Shown here in pieces: positions 31,664 to 41,056 of a stretch of 64,000 bases of DNA (positions within the stretch are counted from its first letter, which is position 1; every line of letters begins with the position of its first letter). Position numbers and translations under genes: made by a program. The notes under the pieces were generated by a model. It had not been told where the DNA came from. It was given only the letters and a program-made list of their open reading frames with translations, and did no database searches. Origin of the DNA: an uncultured Altererythrobacter sp. (GTDB lineage Bacteria; Pseudomonadota; Alphaproteobacteria; Sphingomonadales; Sphingomonadaceae); assembly GCA_946886565.1 (NCBI GenBank), contig CAMPIX010000010.1, positions 1-64,000 of the forward strand, read 5' to 3'.

Positions 31664-34600
31664 TTACGCCCGGCGACCGTCGACAGACGACGAGACGGTA
31701 TCGTCGGCCTGGACGTCATCTTTCTCTTCGACCCTATCCGGTGATGTCCTTGCGCTCGCAGCAGCACCCGGCTCCTCGCCGGTTTCGTCCGAGACGCGGC
31801 GTTCGCGCGCCTCCTCCAGACACTGTTTCAGGCGGGCATCGATCTTCGCGATCGAGCCTTGCGCGTCGATCCAGAAGTCGGTCGACCAGATACGCAGGAT
31901 CGTCCACCCCAGTCCTTCGAGCACTGCCTGGCGAACCTTATCACGATCGCGGGCGGTAAGTGCGCTGTGATACATCGCCCCATCGCATTCGATGCCGGCG
32001 AGAAAATCACCCGGGTTGTCGGGGTCGACGACGCCCAGATCGATGCGATAGCCCGAAACGCCAATCTGTGGGCGAACCGCCCATCCACGCTGTTCGAGCA
32101 TGGCTTTGACTGCATCCTCGAATGGGGATTCGGTTGCGCCGATGCTGTCCGCATGCGCTTCGGCAAGAGCACGCGGTCCACGCTCGGCGAATTCGATGTA
32201 ATGCTTGAGGTCGCGGACCGCCTGCGAAGCCGTTCGCGACAGATCGATCATTCCAGCATCGAACGAGGTGAACAACAGCATCGCCTTGCGCGCTCTGGTG
32301 ACTGCGACATTGAGACGCCGCCAACCACCATCCTTATTGAGTGGCCCGAAGTTCATCGACATCTTGCGCGCGCCCGCCTCGACCGGGCCAAAAGTGATGC
32401 CGAGGATGATTGTATCGCGCTCATCACCCTGTACCGTTTCTAGGTTCTTGACGAAGACAGGCTCTTCGAGGTCGTCGGCGAAATGCGCGTCGAACGCTGC
32501 ATCGCCCTTGCGCGCCTGCTCCAGCAGGTCTTCGATCAGTTCCTGCTGTTTGCTGTTGAGGGTAACGATGCCGAGCGAAGTCTCGCCCGGTGCCTTGCCG
32601 GCCAAGCGACGCCGCGCCTCGGCGACGATCGCCTTCGCTTCGATCGCGTTGGTCTGCTCGGTGCCTTTCGCGTAAACGCCGTCCACCCGGTGCCATTCGA
32701 CGGCCGTCTCGCGCGTCTCGGGCGCGGGAAAGGTGATCAGCTTACCGTCGTAGTAGCGCGAGTTGGAGAAGGCGATCAGCGAGTCATGGCGGCTGCGGTA
32801 GTGCCAGTCGAGGCTGCGGCGCGGGATCGAGGCGGATACGCATTCGTCGAGAATGCTCTCCAGATCCAACATCGCGTCTTCGTCGACCGTGGCGGAACCG
32901 CGGCTGAAGAAATTGGTCGGCGGCATCTGTTTCTGGTCGCCCGCGAGCACCAGTTGGCGGCCACGCCCGATGGAGCCGACCGCATCCCAAGGGGTGATCT
33001 GGCTCGCCTCGTCGAAGATGACGATGTCGAACAGGTCCTGATCGGGCGGCAGATATTGCGCGATCGAAAGCGGGCTCATCAGCATGCATGGAGCGAGCGC
33101 GCTGAAATCCTTGCCCATTTCTTCGGCAAGGCGGCGCACGGGCTTGTGCGCGCGCTGCTTGGCGAGTTCGTGTTTGAGCACGCCGAAGCCGGATGCGCGA
33201 GCGACCTGCGAGGTATCGGGAAGATCGCTACACAGCCGTGCGCGAATGATGGCGGAGGTCAGGCTCTGTACCTCTTCGGTCATCTCGCCGAAGGTGCGGA
33301 TCTTGTCCTCGTGCGACAGCGAGTGGAACCCGGCGAGGCGCGGCTCGGCATCGATCGCCCACGGTGCGAACCACTTGGCGTAGGCTGCTTCAAACAGCGG
33401 CACGGCCTCGCCTGCGGGAAGACCGGCGGCAATCCGGTCGGTCATCGGCGCAAGGCCCAGCGCCGCAGCCTGATCGCGTGCCTTGTTCCACTGACACAGG
33501 GCGTTGAGCTGAGTCTGATGCGCCTCGAGATCGTCGCACAGTTGCGCGATCTGCTCGAATTGGCCGGGCAGCGCATCGGCTGCGCTCGCCACTAAGAATG
33601 CGTCTCGTGCCTGCTCGAATCGCTCGCCCGCCGCGCTGAGTGCTTGCGTCGCTACACCCAGCGGCGCATCGGAAGCAGCCATTTCGTTGGCGTCGACGAC
33701 CGCGGTGCGCAACGCGCCTATCAGCCCGGCGAACTCCTCCGGACTTGCGGCCTGCGATCGGGCGACGGCACGGATGCGTTCGCCCTCTTCGGCGAGCCGT
33801 TCCAGCCTGTCAGGATCGCTGTCGAGCCTTTGCGACGCCGGTACCCCCTCGATCGCTCCATCGAGCTCACGCACCTTTGCATGGAGCTGCGCCATGTCGG
33901 CAAGGATCGGGAGGTCCGCCGAAGGATCGATCGCGCCTGCGGCGCCGCCCAGTTCGGTCATCTGCCGTTTGCAGCTGCGCATTGCGAAATACCGCAGCAG
34001 TACGAATTTCTCCTGCGCCACTTCCCATTCGCGCGCAAGTGAGGCGTGCGCTTCCTCGACTGCCTCCGGCGTGCGGTAGTCGGTTGAAAGCGTTGCGCGA
34101 AGCGCGTGCCATTTGCGGACCGTGTCGGCCTGCCTGCGCAGGGCATCGATCGTTTCGGCATGACCGGGACGGAAGGCGAATGCCATATCGAGCCCGGCCG
34201 TCCTGCAGATCGCCTGGCACAAGGCGAGCACCCTGTCGGCCTCTGTGGGGCCGGAGGGCTCTGCAGGAAGACCGCTTGCCCGAACCGCGTCATGTGCCGC
34301 CCGCTCCAGTCCGGTTGAGGCGGATCGCAGGACTTGCGCCGCAGCCAGCAGCCGCGATTGCCATGCATTGGACCAGTCGCTCGCACGCACACAGTCCGAA
34401 ACCGTCTCGGGCAGCGTACCGAGACCTGCGAATGTAAGTTCGAGACTGCGCACGGCCTCGCGCATCGCCTTGATCTCGGCTTCGCCGTGCTGTGCGCGCT
34501 CGGGCCAGGCGAATTGAGGCAACGCGCCGTCATCGTCGCGCACGACGCGCCAGACTGCATCATGCACCGTCAAGCCGCAGGGGTAAAGGTGATGGAGCGC

Positions 34601-36994
34601 GGTAGCGAAGCCGTTCAGATCGTCGCGCAATCGCTTTAGCTCCGCGGTCTTGTGGGTCCATTCCTGCTGCGAAAGCGCCCCGCGCGCGTTCCATGCACGT
34701 TCGAGCTGCCGCAGGACCTCGATCTTGGCACTCTTGTGCGAGTGCAGTTCGAGGCAGAAATCGCCTAGCCCGACCTGCTCCAGCCGTCGGTAGACTACGT
34801 CCAGCGCGGCGCGCTTCTCGGACACGAACAGAACGCGCCGTCCCAGTGCCAGGTTCTGCGCAATCATGTTGGCAATGGTCTGCGACTTGCCGGTCCCGGG
34901 AGGGCCATCGAGCACGAAGTTGTGTCCCTCGGCCGATGCGACCACCGCTGCCAGCTGCGAGCTGTCCGCGGGGAGGGGAGCGTAAAGGTCGGCCGGGTCG
35001 ACGTCCTGGTCGAGCCTGACCGGTTCGGGCAGGGGGCCCATGCCTTCGAAGGGCTCGGTTCCACGCTCTATCAGATGCCGAACGACGGGATTTTCTTTAA
35101 GCAGTTCGCGCCGATCGATGAGATCCTTCCACATCAGGTATTTCGAGAAGGAGAAGATGCCCAGCGTCACTTGCTCGCGCACTTCGAAGCCCGGCGTGTT
35201 GGTTATCGCGCGCCTAATCTGCTGCCATACTCCAACAATGTCGGTCCCGCTGTCGTCTTTGGGGAGCTCGCCATCTAGTCCGCCGATGACAAGCCCGAAA
35301 TCCTGCTTGAGCAGTTCGAGCAGCGTCATGTTGAAACGCGGCTCGTCCTCGTGCGCGACCAGCTTCATGCCCGAGCGCGCGTTGCGTCTTTCGAGCCGTA
35401 CCGGCTGGAGGATCAGCGGCGCACGATAGCTGCGCTGGTCTGTCTCCTTTTTCTTCCATTCCAGGAAACCGAGGGCGAGAAACAGCGTGTTCGAGCCCCC
35501 TTCGTTCATGTCCGCACGCGCTTGACGGTAGAGCTTGATAAGGCTGCTATCGAGTTTGGCCTTATCAAGCTCGACGAACACCTCGTTCTTTTCCAGCCCG
35601 GCAAGCGCGTGCTCTTCCTTCAGGTCGGTACGGCTACGATCGCGGTGCAGGTCCACATCCCGCCCGCCGACGCCCAGATCGGGTAACGGCTGGACGCTGA
35701 TCTTCTTACCATCGGCCAGCAGATCTTCCAGTCGGGCCGGATCGGGGCAGACGAGGTTTAGATTGCCTGCGCGCGGCAGGTTGAGCAGCCGGTTGCGGGC
35801 TGTCAGATCGAGAAGCTTGCGCTGCCATTCCTCGATCCTGTCCTTCGTTTCGCCGTCGCCTTCCTCGATCTCTACACTCTCGATCGAACCATGGTAGAGG
35901 TCCGGCGCGGGCTCTACCCGAACGCTCGCGAAGCCCTCGTCCTCATCTTCCATGCGAGTCGACGATGTCGCCAGCGGCAGGATCTTGCGCATGCGCGCAC
36001 GACGCACATCGACTGTGTAGAACACGTCGCCCGGCTCGATGCCCTCGATCTGGCGCTTGGATTCCGCGCAGGCCTGGGAAAATCGCGCGCGGTTGGCACC
36101 GGTTACCATCGTCGTCTCGAACAGCACGATGTTGCCGAGATCGAGACGGTTGCGGAGCGCTGCGACTTCTTCGGTTACAAGCTCGGCAAACTGGTCGCGT
36201 TCGACCCATGCACCCGCGAAAGCGTGGCCGTGCGTTAACACGACGAGCGGATGCAGCCCGGCTTGCTCGATCGCCGCAGCAAACAGCAGCGCGGTGTCGA
36301 GGCAGGTCGCGACCCGCCCGGCATAGATTGCTCCGGGCGACCGGATTTTCTGGCCTCGTGTCTCGAAGCTGGCGGGCGGCAGTGCGTAGGTAAGTTGCAA
36401 ACCGCTAATCGCCGACCAGATTGCCGAGACGATTTCGTAGACTCTTGCCTTGTCGCCGCTTTCGTAGCCGTCGATCGCATCCGGTCGCCCAGCCGTAGCC
36501 AGTGCCTGCGCAGCCGCGCGCAGTACCTTCTCCACTGCAGGATCGTTCGGCATGACGAAAGCGGGTAGCAATTCCGGCATCGCGTCGGCCCCGCCCCAAT
36601 CGTCCACCGCTAAGATCGTGATCGGCGTCTTGTTGCTCGCAAGGACCTCGCCTTCGCGATTCCGCAGAACGAGCGTCACCGTCCCGTGCTCGGCTTCAGC
36701 AAGTTCGCGGGCGAAGCCGGCGGCAATGGTAACGTCGCGATCGAGCAACTGAAGACTCTCGCCCGCAGCAATCTTGTCGATGTGCCAGCAACGTTCGCTC
36801 AGAAACGCCGGATCGGCAGATAGATCGAGATGCAGGTCAGACAGTTCCGCATCGCTTCCGTTGACGATCACGATTTCACGAAGAGGTGGAACCGCGTTCT
36901 GCTGCGACACGAAGCCGATTTTGTCGCACGCGACGAGTTCTATCCGGACCGTTTTATCGAGTTCCTGACCGTGCGTGGCGACTTCGCCTTCCAT
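31664..36994 (-). CDS. Giant DUF4011 SF1 helicase with nuclease domain
   Basis: The 1776-residue protein has, in order, an N-terminal beta-rich region, a transglutaminase-like fold (about 165-290; CLDTALLFAAA and GHAFAGAW supply Cys and His), DUF4011 (about 395-620; WQRKLLDLTARNRLLNL), a Upf1-like SF1 helicase (Walker A GPPGTGKSQ near 695; FDEASQITPWDAVG near 1325; GDQKQMPPTNFF) with a long insertion between the lobes, and a Vsr/MTES_1575-type endonuclease near 1650-1710 (YRIDLGVVDP, IECDGAMYH, GWTILRIWSTDFW). The usual terminal DUF3320 follows after an in-frame stop. Proteins of this design occur in anti-phage loci; the target here is unknown. Confidence 0.88.
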   Translation of the reverse strand: MEGEVATHGQELDKTVRIELVACDKIGFVSQQNAVPPLREIVIVNGSDAELSDLHLDLSADPAFLSERCWHIDKIAAGESLQLLDRDVTIAAGFARELAEAEHGTVTLVLRNREGEVLASNKTPITILAVDDWGGADAMPELLPAFVMPNDPAVEKVLRAAAQALATAGRPDAIDGYESGDKARVYEIVSAIWSAISGLQLTYALPPASFETRGQKIRSPGAIYAGRVATCLDTALLFAAAIEQAGLHPLVVLTHGHAFAGAWVERDQFAELVTEEVAALRNRLDLGNIVLFETTMVTGANRARFSQACAESKRQIEGIEPGDVFYTVDVRRARMRKILPLATSSTRMEDEDEGFASVRVEPAPDLYHGSIESVEIEEGDGETKDRIEEWQRKLLDLTARNRLLNLPRAGNLNLVCPDPARLEDLLADGKKISVQPLPDLGVGGRDVDLHRDRSRTDLKEEHALAGLEKNEVFVELDKAKLDSSLIKLYRQARADMNEGGSNTLFLALGFLEWKKKETDQRSYRAPLILQPVRLERRNARSGMKLVAHEDEPRFNMTLLELLKQDFGLVIGGLDGELPKDDSGTDIVGVWQQIRRAITNTPGFEVREQVTLGIFSFSKYLMWKDLIDRRELLKENPVVRHLIERGTEPFEGMGPLPEPVRLDQDVDPADLYAPLPADSSQLAAVVASAEGHNFVLDGPPGTGKSQTIANMIAQNLALGRRVLFVSEKRAALDVVYRRLEQVGLGDFCLELHSHKSAKIEVLRQLERAWNARGALSQQEWTHKTAELKRLRDDLNGFATALHHLYPCGLTVHDAVWRVVRDDDGALPQFAWPERAQHGEAEIKAMREAVRSLELTFAGLGTLPETVSDCVRASDWSNAWQSRLLAAAQVLRSASTGLERAAHDAVRASGLPAEPSGPTEADRVLALCQAICRTAGLDMAFAFRPGHAETIDALRRQADTVRKWHALRATLSTDYRTPEAVEEAHASLAREWEVAQEKFVLLRYFAMRSCKRQMTELGGAAGAIDPSADLPILADMAQLHAKVRELDGAIEGVPASQRLDSDPDRLERLAEEGERIRAVARSQAASPEEFAGLIGALRTAVVDANEMAASDAPLGVATQALSAAGERFEQARDAFLVASAADALPGQFEQIAQLCDDLEAHQTQLNALCQWNKARDQAAALGLAPMTDRIAAGLPAGEAVPLFEAAYAKWFAPWAIDAEPRLAGFHSLSHEDKIRTFGEMTEEVQSLTSAIIRARLCSDLPDTSQVARASGFGVLKHELAKQRAHKPVRRLAEEMGKDFSALAPCMLMSPLSIAQYLPPDQDLFDIVIFDEASQITPWDAVGSIGRGRQLVLAGDQKQMPPTNFFSRGSATVDEDAMLDLESILDECVSASIPRRSLDWHYRSRHDSLIAFSNSRYYDGKLITFPAPETRETAVEWHRVDGVYAKGTEQTNAIEAKAIVAEARRRLAGKAPGETSLGIVTLNSKQQELIEDLLEQARKGDAAFDAHFADDLEEPVFVKNLETVQGDERDTIILGITFGPVEAGARKMSMNFGPLNKDGGWRRLNVAVTRARKAMLLFTSFDAGMIDLSRTASQAVRDLKHYIEFAERGPRALAEAHADSIGATESPFEDAVKAMLEQRGWAVRPQIGVSGYRIDLGVVDPDNPGDFLAGIECDGAMYHSALTARDRDKVRQAVLEGLGWTILRIWSTDFWIDAQGSIAKIDARLKQCLEEARERRVSDETGEEPGAAASARTSPDRVEEKDDVQADDTVSSSVDGRRA

Positions 36995-37329
36995 CCCACT
37001 CCCCCCAATTGATGCGCTTCTTCAACAGGTTGCATCAGATTGTAAATAGATCAATTCAGGACGGTGCTGAACGCCCCATTCTCGAAGTCCTGACACAAAA
37101 TCAATACCATCGCCAATTTGCCGATGAGATTGAGCGCGCCGAGTATTTCGTACTGGTCGAATAGCTTGAAACCGTGCCTCTATCACAAGCGGTCGACGAA
37201 GTCGGTCTGTTCGGAAACCAGAACACGGTTTACGCCCCAAAGCGTGCTCGCTGTCGGGACAGAATCGAACGATTGCAAGCGGCTTTTCTACGGTACGACG
37301 GCTCCACGCCCTAGACTATCCGGCTAGAT
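36995..37329. other. Intergenic region upstream of the giant helicase
   Basis: About 335 bp of lower-GC sequence. A plus-strand 50-codon frame at 37012-37164 (begins MRFFNRLHQIVNRSI, ends RAEYFVLVE) looks protein-like but has no good ribosome-binding site and lies in the likely helicase promoter region. I treat it as unproven. Confidence 0.3.
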
Positions 37330-38346
37330 TTAGGAGCTGAATTCGGCCCTGTTTTGCTCCACAAGATAGCGGATTGCAGCCTCGAAATCCTCGGCGTCCC
37401 TGAACACCGGGCGTCCAAATGCATCAAGACCAGCGCCTGCCTGAGACAACCAACTATATGGCTTTAGCTTGGCTTCGGTGTGTTCATCTTTTGAGCGATG
37501 CCACTCTGCACGGAGGTTATCATGGAGCGGTTTTAACCTGCTTTCAGCCGCCTCGAATGGCTCTGGTGACCCGTCTTCTGTACGGTTGCAGTCCTCGGTT
37601 TGGGCACCTTCATCGATCAGACTGTCGAATTGATCTTCAGCAAGCCTGGCCGCCTCCACCAAGCTTTCGAGGCTGACTTCTCTTTGCTTCGAATGTGCGA
37701 CAACCAGATCGATAATGTCGCTTAGCAGTGTCTTCCCTAGGCGGAGATCGTCGCGCTTCACCTTGGCCGTTAGCAACACGGCGATCACCGGCATTAGATA
37801 CTTGGGCAGCTTATAACGCCACTGTTCAAGCACGGTATAGCGTCGCGCTAGCTCGGCTATCAGCGCCTTCCGCATGGCTTCGTGCTCACTTACCTGCGTG
37901 GCGAGCACCCCTCGCAGCCGCTCATTGGCCACGTAAGCCTGAAGTAGCCGCTCATCGCCCTCGGCCAAGATATCATTCAGACGATCTTGCGATCGGACGG
38001 TGCTATCAGAGGCGATGTCGAGCTTTGCGCCGCTATGGCTAAGGGCGGTGCCAAGCGGGCTCTTGCTATCGCGCCGCAGCAACGATTTCAGGCGTTCGAC
38101 TACATCTTCGTCGCTGGACATCCGGTGTTGCGGGGGCAACAGTGACTGAAGATCTGCGACGATTTCTTCGGCCACCGGACCCTGGACGTCCAGCAACTCG
38201 AGCAATTTCTTCAGGCGCTGACCGCGCGACCGCGCATCACGGCGATCCGCGTTTTTATCGATTGTGTCTGGCCCTCTCGTGCCATCGCTTCCGTTCGAGC
38301 GGCTATCAGCCCCGTGATCAACGTGGCTGCCATTAGTCTCTTCCAT
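37330..38346 (-). CDS. Unknown coiled-coil protein
   Basis: A 338-residue soluble protein. It has a disordered, charged N-terminus (to about 45), a helical section (RLKKLLELLDVQGPVAEEIV), a long helical middle (about 115-250) with heptad-like leucines, and a C-terminus containing YSWLSQAGAGLDAFGRPVF. No family was recognised. The ATG at 38346 has GAGGGAGTAGAG just upstream and is preferred over the TTG at 38403. It ends 336 bp before the helicase start on the same strand and could be co-transcribed with it. Confidence 0.65.
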   Translation of the reverse strand: MEETNGSHVDHGADSRSNGSDGTRGPDTIDKNADRRDARSRGQRLKKLLELLDVQGPVAEEIVADLQSLLPPQHRMSSDEDVVERLKSLLRRDSKSPLGTALSHSGAKLDIASDSTVRSQDRLNDILAEGDERLLQAYVANERLRGVLATQVSEHEAMRKALIAELARRYTVLEQWRYKLPKYLMPVIAVLLTAKVKRDDLRLGKTLLSDIIDLVVAHSKQREVSLESLVEAARLAEDQFDSLIDEGAQTEDCNRTEDGSPEPFEAAESRLKPLHDNLRAEWHRSKDEHTEAKLKPYSWLSQAGAGLDAFGRPVFRDAEDFEAAIRYLVEQNRAEFSS

Positions 38347-39021
38347 CTCTACTCCCTCAAAGCCAGCGCGACCGCCTTGGTTCACGGAAGCTTTTGATGG
38401 CAATCAGTTGATATTGAATGAATATTCTTCAGAAGGTGTCGGCTATGTTCGCTTAGGCCCCGGACATTCGTTTCCCCGACCACGCGATCGATCGAACCAG
38501 GTTTGATCCCGCCACGCTGGGGCCAAATCGAAAATTCAGATGGCCCATGATAACGGTCCTGTGGCTCCCTTCATGGCAATCCGGGTAGTCGCAGGTGGTG
38601 GTTCACGAGCTGCCTTCATGGCAAGAATGTGGTTAAATTTTGAGGCGCAATACCACAATAAGGGACGCAAAGTTGCAGCCCTTATTGAGGCGCAATACCT
38701 CAAAGTCCTCCGCAGTCTTGGTTACCCATCACAGCTAAGGACTTTGTTGCGCCTTTCCGCCCGTTCCGGGCTGCAAGGGTTAGTTCGCTCCGCTCACACG
38801 TCGATCCGGCACAGCCGTTCTCCTTGGGTGCGATCGCCAGCGGTCTGGGGCGGCGTCACCACGCCTTGGAAGAAGCGAGGACCCTGCGCTGAAAGCTTCG
38901 GGCCGCAAGAAGAAACATCATCTTGGCCTGCCGGATGAAACCGGCAGGGTGAAGGGAAAAGTTGAGTGTGAACGCTCGGCTTCCGCCTCGCCGGTTTCGA
39001 CACGAAACCGGAGAAACCGAA
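38347..39021. other. 675-bp divergent non-coding region with ordered repeats
   Basis: It lies between the minus-strand coiled-coil gene and the plus-strand exonuclease gene. A 132-codon frame at 38540-38938 is low-complexity and rejected. The region holds the repeats at 38641-38699, an 8-bp-stem hairpin (CCTGCCGG-ATGAAA-CCGGCAGG) near 38928-38949, and another at 38991-39011 next to the following ribosome-binding site. Confidence 0.5.
38641..38699. repeat. 14-bp direct repeats flanking an 8-bp inverted repeat
   Basis: TGAGGCGCAATACC occurs at 38641-38654 and 38686-38699. Between them AATAAGGG (38657-38664) and CCCTTATT (38679-38686) form a perfect inverted repeat. The layout suggests protein-binding sites. 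Confidence 0.6.
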
Positions 39022-39915
39022 ATGATCAATACCGACCATCTGTCACCAGACGCGGAAGCGCTGGCGAAAGACCTTGAGCAGCACGAAGGATACTGCGTGC
39101 TGCGACGTGTTCCGAAGCCGTATTCCTCGATGCCGCATCAAGGGCCGGTACCCGATGGAAGATGCGTAGCCATCCTGGATGTCGAAACGACGGGTCTTTC
39201 AGCCCAGCACGATGTGATCATCGAGCTCGCCATCATGCTTTGTTTCCTCGACGATGAAGGCGAGGTCATCGGGCACCTCGGACCGTTCAGCTGGCTGCAG
39301 GATCCAGGCCGCGAACTCGATCCCAAGATCAGCCTGGTCACGGGCCTTCGCGCGAAGGATGTGGCGGGCCAGAAGATCAACGACGCGTTCGCCATCGGCC
39401 TGCTCGATCGTGCCAGCCTCATCGTGGCCCACAATGCCCGCTTCGACCTGGGCTTCATCGAGCGCCGCTACCCTTCACTTGCGGGGCGCGCCTGGGCCTG
39501 TTCGTGCAACGAAATCGATTGGCTGGAACTCGGCTACGAGGGACGCTCGCAATCGGCGCTTCTGGCCCACGTCGGATGGTTCAGCGATGCGCATCGAGCG
39601 GCCGCAGATGTGTGGGCGTTGTTCTGGCTCCTGCAGCACCGCGATAGCGATCCCGATGTCGGACCAACCCGCACGCATTTGCAGCGTCTGATCGAAGCCG
39701 CCTCCACTCCCTCGGTGATCGTGCAGGCCGAACGCGCCCCGTTCTCCAAGAAGGATATGCTGAAGGCTCGCGGCTACAGTTGGAAACCCGATGGTCCGTT
39801 CTGGCAGATCGAGCTGCCGCCCGAGCGCGTCGAGCACGAGCAGGCGTGGGGCTACCGCTCCGGCCTGCCGGCCATGACGACGCGCACCATCACGGCATGC
39901 CAGCGCCACCGCTGA
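39022..39915 (+). CDS. DnaQ-like DEDDh 3'-5' exonuclease
   Basis: The 297-residue protein has the exonuclease I motif ILDVETTG (D53, E55), motif II HNARFDLGF and motif III DAHRAAADVWAL with the HxxxxD spacing of DEDDh enzymes. This is the epsilon-type proofreading fold, acting on DNA or RNA 3' ends. It also has a C-terminal ~90-residue extension (MLKARGYSWKPDGPFWQIEL) seen in stand-alone accessory exonucleases. Start MINTDHL at 39022 follows CCGGAG. First gene of an unknown-rich block that runs to 43214. Confidence 0.88.
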   Translation: MINTDHLSPDAEALAKDLEQHEGYCVLRRVPKPYSSMPHQGPVPDGRCVAILDVETTGLSAQHDVIIELAIMLCFLDDEGEVIGHLGPFSWLQDPGRELDPKISLVTGLRAKDVAGQKINDAFAIGLLDRASLIVAHNARFDLGFIERRYPSLAGRAWACSCNEIDWLELGYEGRSQSALLAHVGWFSDAHRAAADVWALFWLLQHRDSDPDVGPTRTHLQRLIEAASTPSVIVQAERAPFSKKDMLKARGYSWKPDGPFWQIELPPERVEHEQAWGYRSGLPAMTTRTITACQRHR

Positions 39916-39993
39916 GCAGCACCTTCCACCACTTCGTATTTCAAGCCGACGACCCGCCATCCGAGCGAGTCATCTTTATGGAGATTACCAAAC

Positions 39994-40848
39994 ATGCACA
40001 TCGACAATGTAAGCTTCGAACAAGCCCTCGAACGGGATGCTCGCAAGTTCCTTGGCCTGGACGCCGGAGACGAGCGAGCGGGCCGCAGCCCACAGCGCAT
40101 CATCGTCGCCGATTTCGAGTATCGCTGGGACAGGAGCCGATACGATGGCTACCGCGTTAGCGAAGGCGAAAGCGCCGAGCCGACGATCCGCTGGCCCTTC
40201 CATCGCATTGCGGCTGCCTCGTGGCTACAGCTGCGCCTCGATCCAGGAGAGGAGGTTCCAGCGGTCGAAAGCGTCGTGGTTCTGGCCGAGGACGAGATGA
40301 GCGAGCAGGAGATGATCGCCCAGTTCTTCGAAGCGCTGCACCAAGTGTCGACAGCGCAGCTCATTACATGGGGCGGGGAGGTCAAGGATCTGGCGGTCCT
40401 GCGCCGGTCGGCCTGCGAGTTCGCCCTGGTCCTGCCGCGCCAGCTTACGAACGGCTCTCCGCATGCGAGGGAACGCATCGATTTGTGCCGCGCGGTCACC
40501 GTGCAGGCCAGATCGCCCCACCTGCCGGAATACGCCGCAGCAACCGCTATCCCGGCGAAACCGTCGCCGAGCAGGTCAATCGGTGATTTGGTCGAGAAAG
40601 GCGATTGGCCCAAGGTGCGCGACCAGGTGCTCGCCGATGTCCTGACCACGTCGGTTATCGCGGTGCGTCATCTCGCTGCGCACCGCGAGATCGAATGCGA
40701 TCAACCCAACACCCTTATGGCTATCGCTGATGCGGTGGTGGCGGCGATCCCCGGCAGCGAGTTCGCGCGGCGCAGTTTTGCGCCGTGGGCAAGGGGGCAG
40801 AAGGCTGCAAGCGGACTGCGCGGGGCAGTCTATCGCCTCGCCGAGTGA
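39994..40848 (+). CDS. Predicted PolB-type 3'-5' exonuclease-like protein
   Basis: A 284-residue protein with a likely RNase-H-like fold: the strand IIVADFEYRWD supplies D40 and E42, and AQLITWGGEVKDLAVLRR resembles the second motif (normally N/GG...FDLPVL) of the predicted PolB 3'-5' exonuclease family. The third catalytic Asp region is less clear (KVRDQVLADVLTT). It follows the DnaQ-like gene by 78 bp on the same strand and is closed by a terminator at 41002-41035. The assignment is moderate. Confidence 0.6.
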   Translation: MHIDNVSFEQALERDARKFLGLDAGDERAGRSPQRIIVADFEYRWDRSRYDGYRVSEGESAEPTIRWPFHRIAAASWLQLRLDPGEEVPAVESVVVLAEDEMSEQEMIAQFFEALHQVSTAQLITWGGEVKDLAVLRRSACEFALVLPRQLTNGSPHARERIDLCRAVTVQARSPHLPEYAAATAIPAKPSPSRSIGDLVEKGDWPKVRDQVLADVLTTSVIAVRHLAAHREIECDQPNTLMAIADAVVAAIPGSEFARRSFAPWARGQKAASGLRGAVYRLAE

Positions 40849-41001
40849 ATGACGGGAAACCTGCTCCAAGCTGGGCAGGAATGGGGTGATGCTAAGATGA
40901 GGAGGAAAATGTGACGTAGCGAACAGCGAGAGCAGGCAGGCACGAGCCTCGAACTTCACCAACCGTGCGCGACGGATCTGCCGCCAAGCAGATCAAACGA
41001 A

Positions 41002-41035
41002 AGCCGCCATCCGACGAGGATGAGCGGCATTTTTT
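41002..41035 (+). terminator. Terminator after the exonuclease pair
   Basis: The stem GCCGC(C)ATCC / GGAT(GA)GCGGC is followed by ATTTTTT. It sits just before the next gene start. Confidence 0.7.
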
Positions 41036-41056
41036 ATGCCTAAGAAGGAACTGAAA

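Noticed and set aside
38540..38938. 132-codon plus-strand frame
   Set aside because: It crosses the repeat block and a hairpin, ends in low-complexity sequence and resembles no protein.
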